Translations under genes and position numbers: made by a program
Source: Sphingomonadales bacterium
Lineage (GTDB): Bacteria > Bacteroidota > Bacteroidia > UBA7662
NCBI GenBank assembly: GCA_016872125.1
Contig: VHBD01000068.1
Coordinates: 1-7,328, forward strand
Direction of reading: 5' to 3'
Length of the DNA stretch: 7,328 nucleotides
In this document: positions 7,128-7,328 of the stretch, piece after piece
How the letters are laid out: every line of letters begins with the position of its first letter
How positions within the stretch are numbered: position 1 is the first letter of the stretch
The notes under the pieces: model-generated
Told to the model about the DNA's origin: nothing
Database searches by the model: none
What the model saw: only the letters and a program-made list of their open reading frames with translations

Positions 7128-7145
7128 CCGAGTAAATAAAACCTT

Positions 7146-7328
7146 ATGAAAAAAATCCTACTTCTTTTTTTTGGTAGCTTTAGCACATTTTTGCTTTTGG
7201 CCTTATCCTCTCAAAAGCTCAAGGCTCAAAGCATCAGTTCCACCATTGGAAGTGCCGTCGGGTGCGTTGGCGATACAATTACGATTCCGGTGTCGGTGAA
7301 TATGACCGCGGGCACAAGCGTTTCGGCT
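7146..7328 (+). CDS. Exported protein, N-terminal fragment (runs off right edge)
   Basis: Sixty-one codons are open from the ATG to the end of the window with no stop. The product starts with a textbook Sec signal peptide: MKK, then a hydrophobic run ILLLFFGSFSTFLLLALSS, with a likely cut after KAQ or KA at about residues 27-28. The mature start, SISSTIGSAVGCVGDTITIP followed by VSVNMTAG, is a beta-strand-rich pattern. It resembles the first strands of cohesin-like or related Ig-like domains found in large Bacteroidota surface proteins ('G-x-C-x-GDT-x-x-(I/V)PV'). That resemblance is tentative. The exported location is well supported. Whether it carries a T9SS sorting domain cannot be seen. 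The start is preceded by AT-rich sequence without a Shine-Dalgarno, like the other genes here. Confidence 0.8.
   Translation, partial: MKKILLLFFGSFSTFLLLALSSQKLKAQSISSTIGSAVGCVGDTITIPVSVNMTAGTSVSA

Larger units (their letters stand above)
6900..7145. other. AT-rich intergenic spacer with inverted repeats
   Basis: These 246 bases between corA and the last gene contain no convincing coding region. The left part holds a weak inverted repeat, AATCgCCCCC at 6935-6944 against GGGGGATT at 6972-6979, with a 27-nt loop. It could be a transcription terminator for corA but is not followed by a strong T tract. A near-consensus -7 box TATCTTTA lies at 7005-7012. The right part (7021-7127) is dense in A and T tracts and hairpins, listed separately. 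A promoter for the last gene is expected here, but no exact TAnnTTTG on the plus strand stands out. Confidence 0.6.

Overview
This window looks like a chromosomal segment of a member of the Bacteroidota (Bacteroidetes). Three things point there. Two or three gene products are secreted, and one ends in a type A C-terminal sorting domain of the type IX secretion system (T9SS), which is essentially confined to that phylum. Genes lack clear Shine-Dalgarno sequences. Promoter-like boxes match the Bacteroidota -7 consensus TAnnTTTG. The base composition is moderate. I cannot place it below phylum from this sequence alone.

Layout from left to right: the 3' part of an RseP-type site-2 metalloprotease gene (1-618, plus strand, cut by the left edge); a convergent tRNA-Leu(CAA) gene on the minus strand (643-726) with a candidate -7 box upstream; then a plus-strand run of a large T9SS-exported subtilisin-family protease (763-3621), a secreted conserved protein of unknown function (3634-4473) and a saccharopine dehydrogenase/reductase-family enzyme (4491-5861). 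These three are separated by only 12 and 17 bases and are probably co-transcribed. After a 108-base gap comes a CorA-family divalent metal transporter (5970-6899). The 246-base AT-rich spacer that follows is full of short inverted repeats. Finally, the first 61 codons of another exported protein (7146-7328) run off the right edge.

The genes do not form one obvious pathway. The protease and the unknown protein act outside the cytoplasm, the saccharopine enzyme is a cytoplasmic NAD(P)-dependent amino-acid enzyme, and CorA and RseP are inner-membrane proteins. It reads as an ordinary chromosomal region. I see no insertion sequence, CRISPR array, phage gene or defence system. The points most worth a second look are the uncharacterised secreted protein beside the protease, the crowded tRNA/protease divergent junction, and the alternative-hairpin leader ahead of the last gene.
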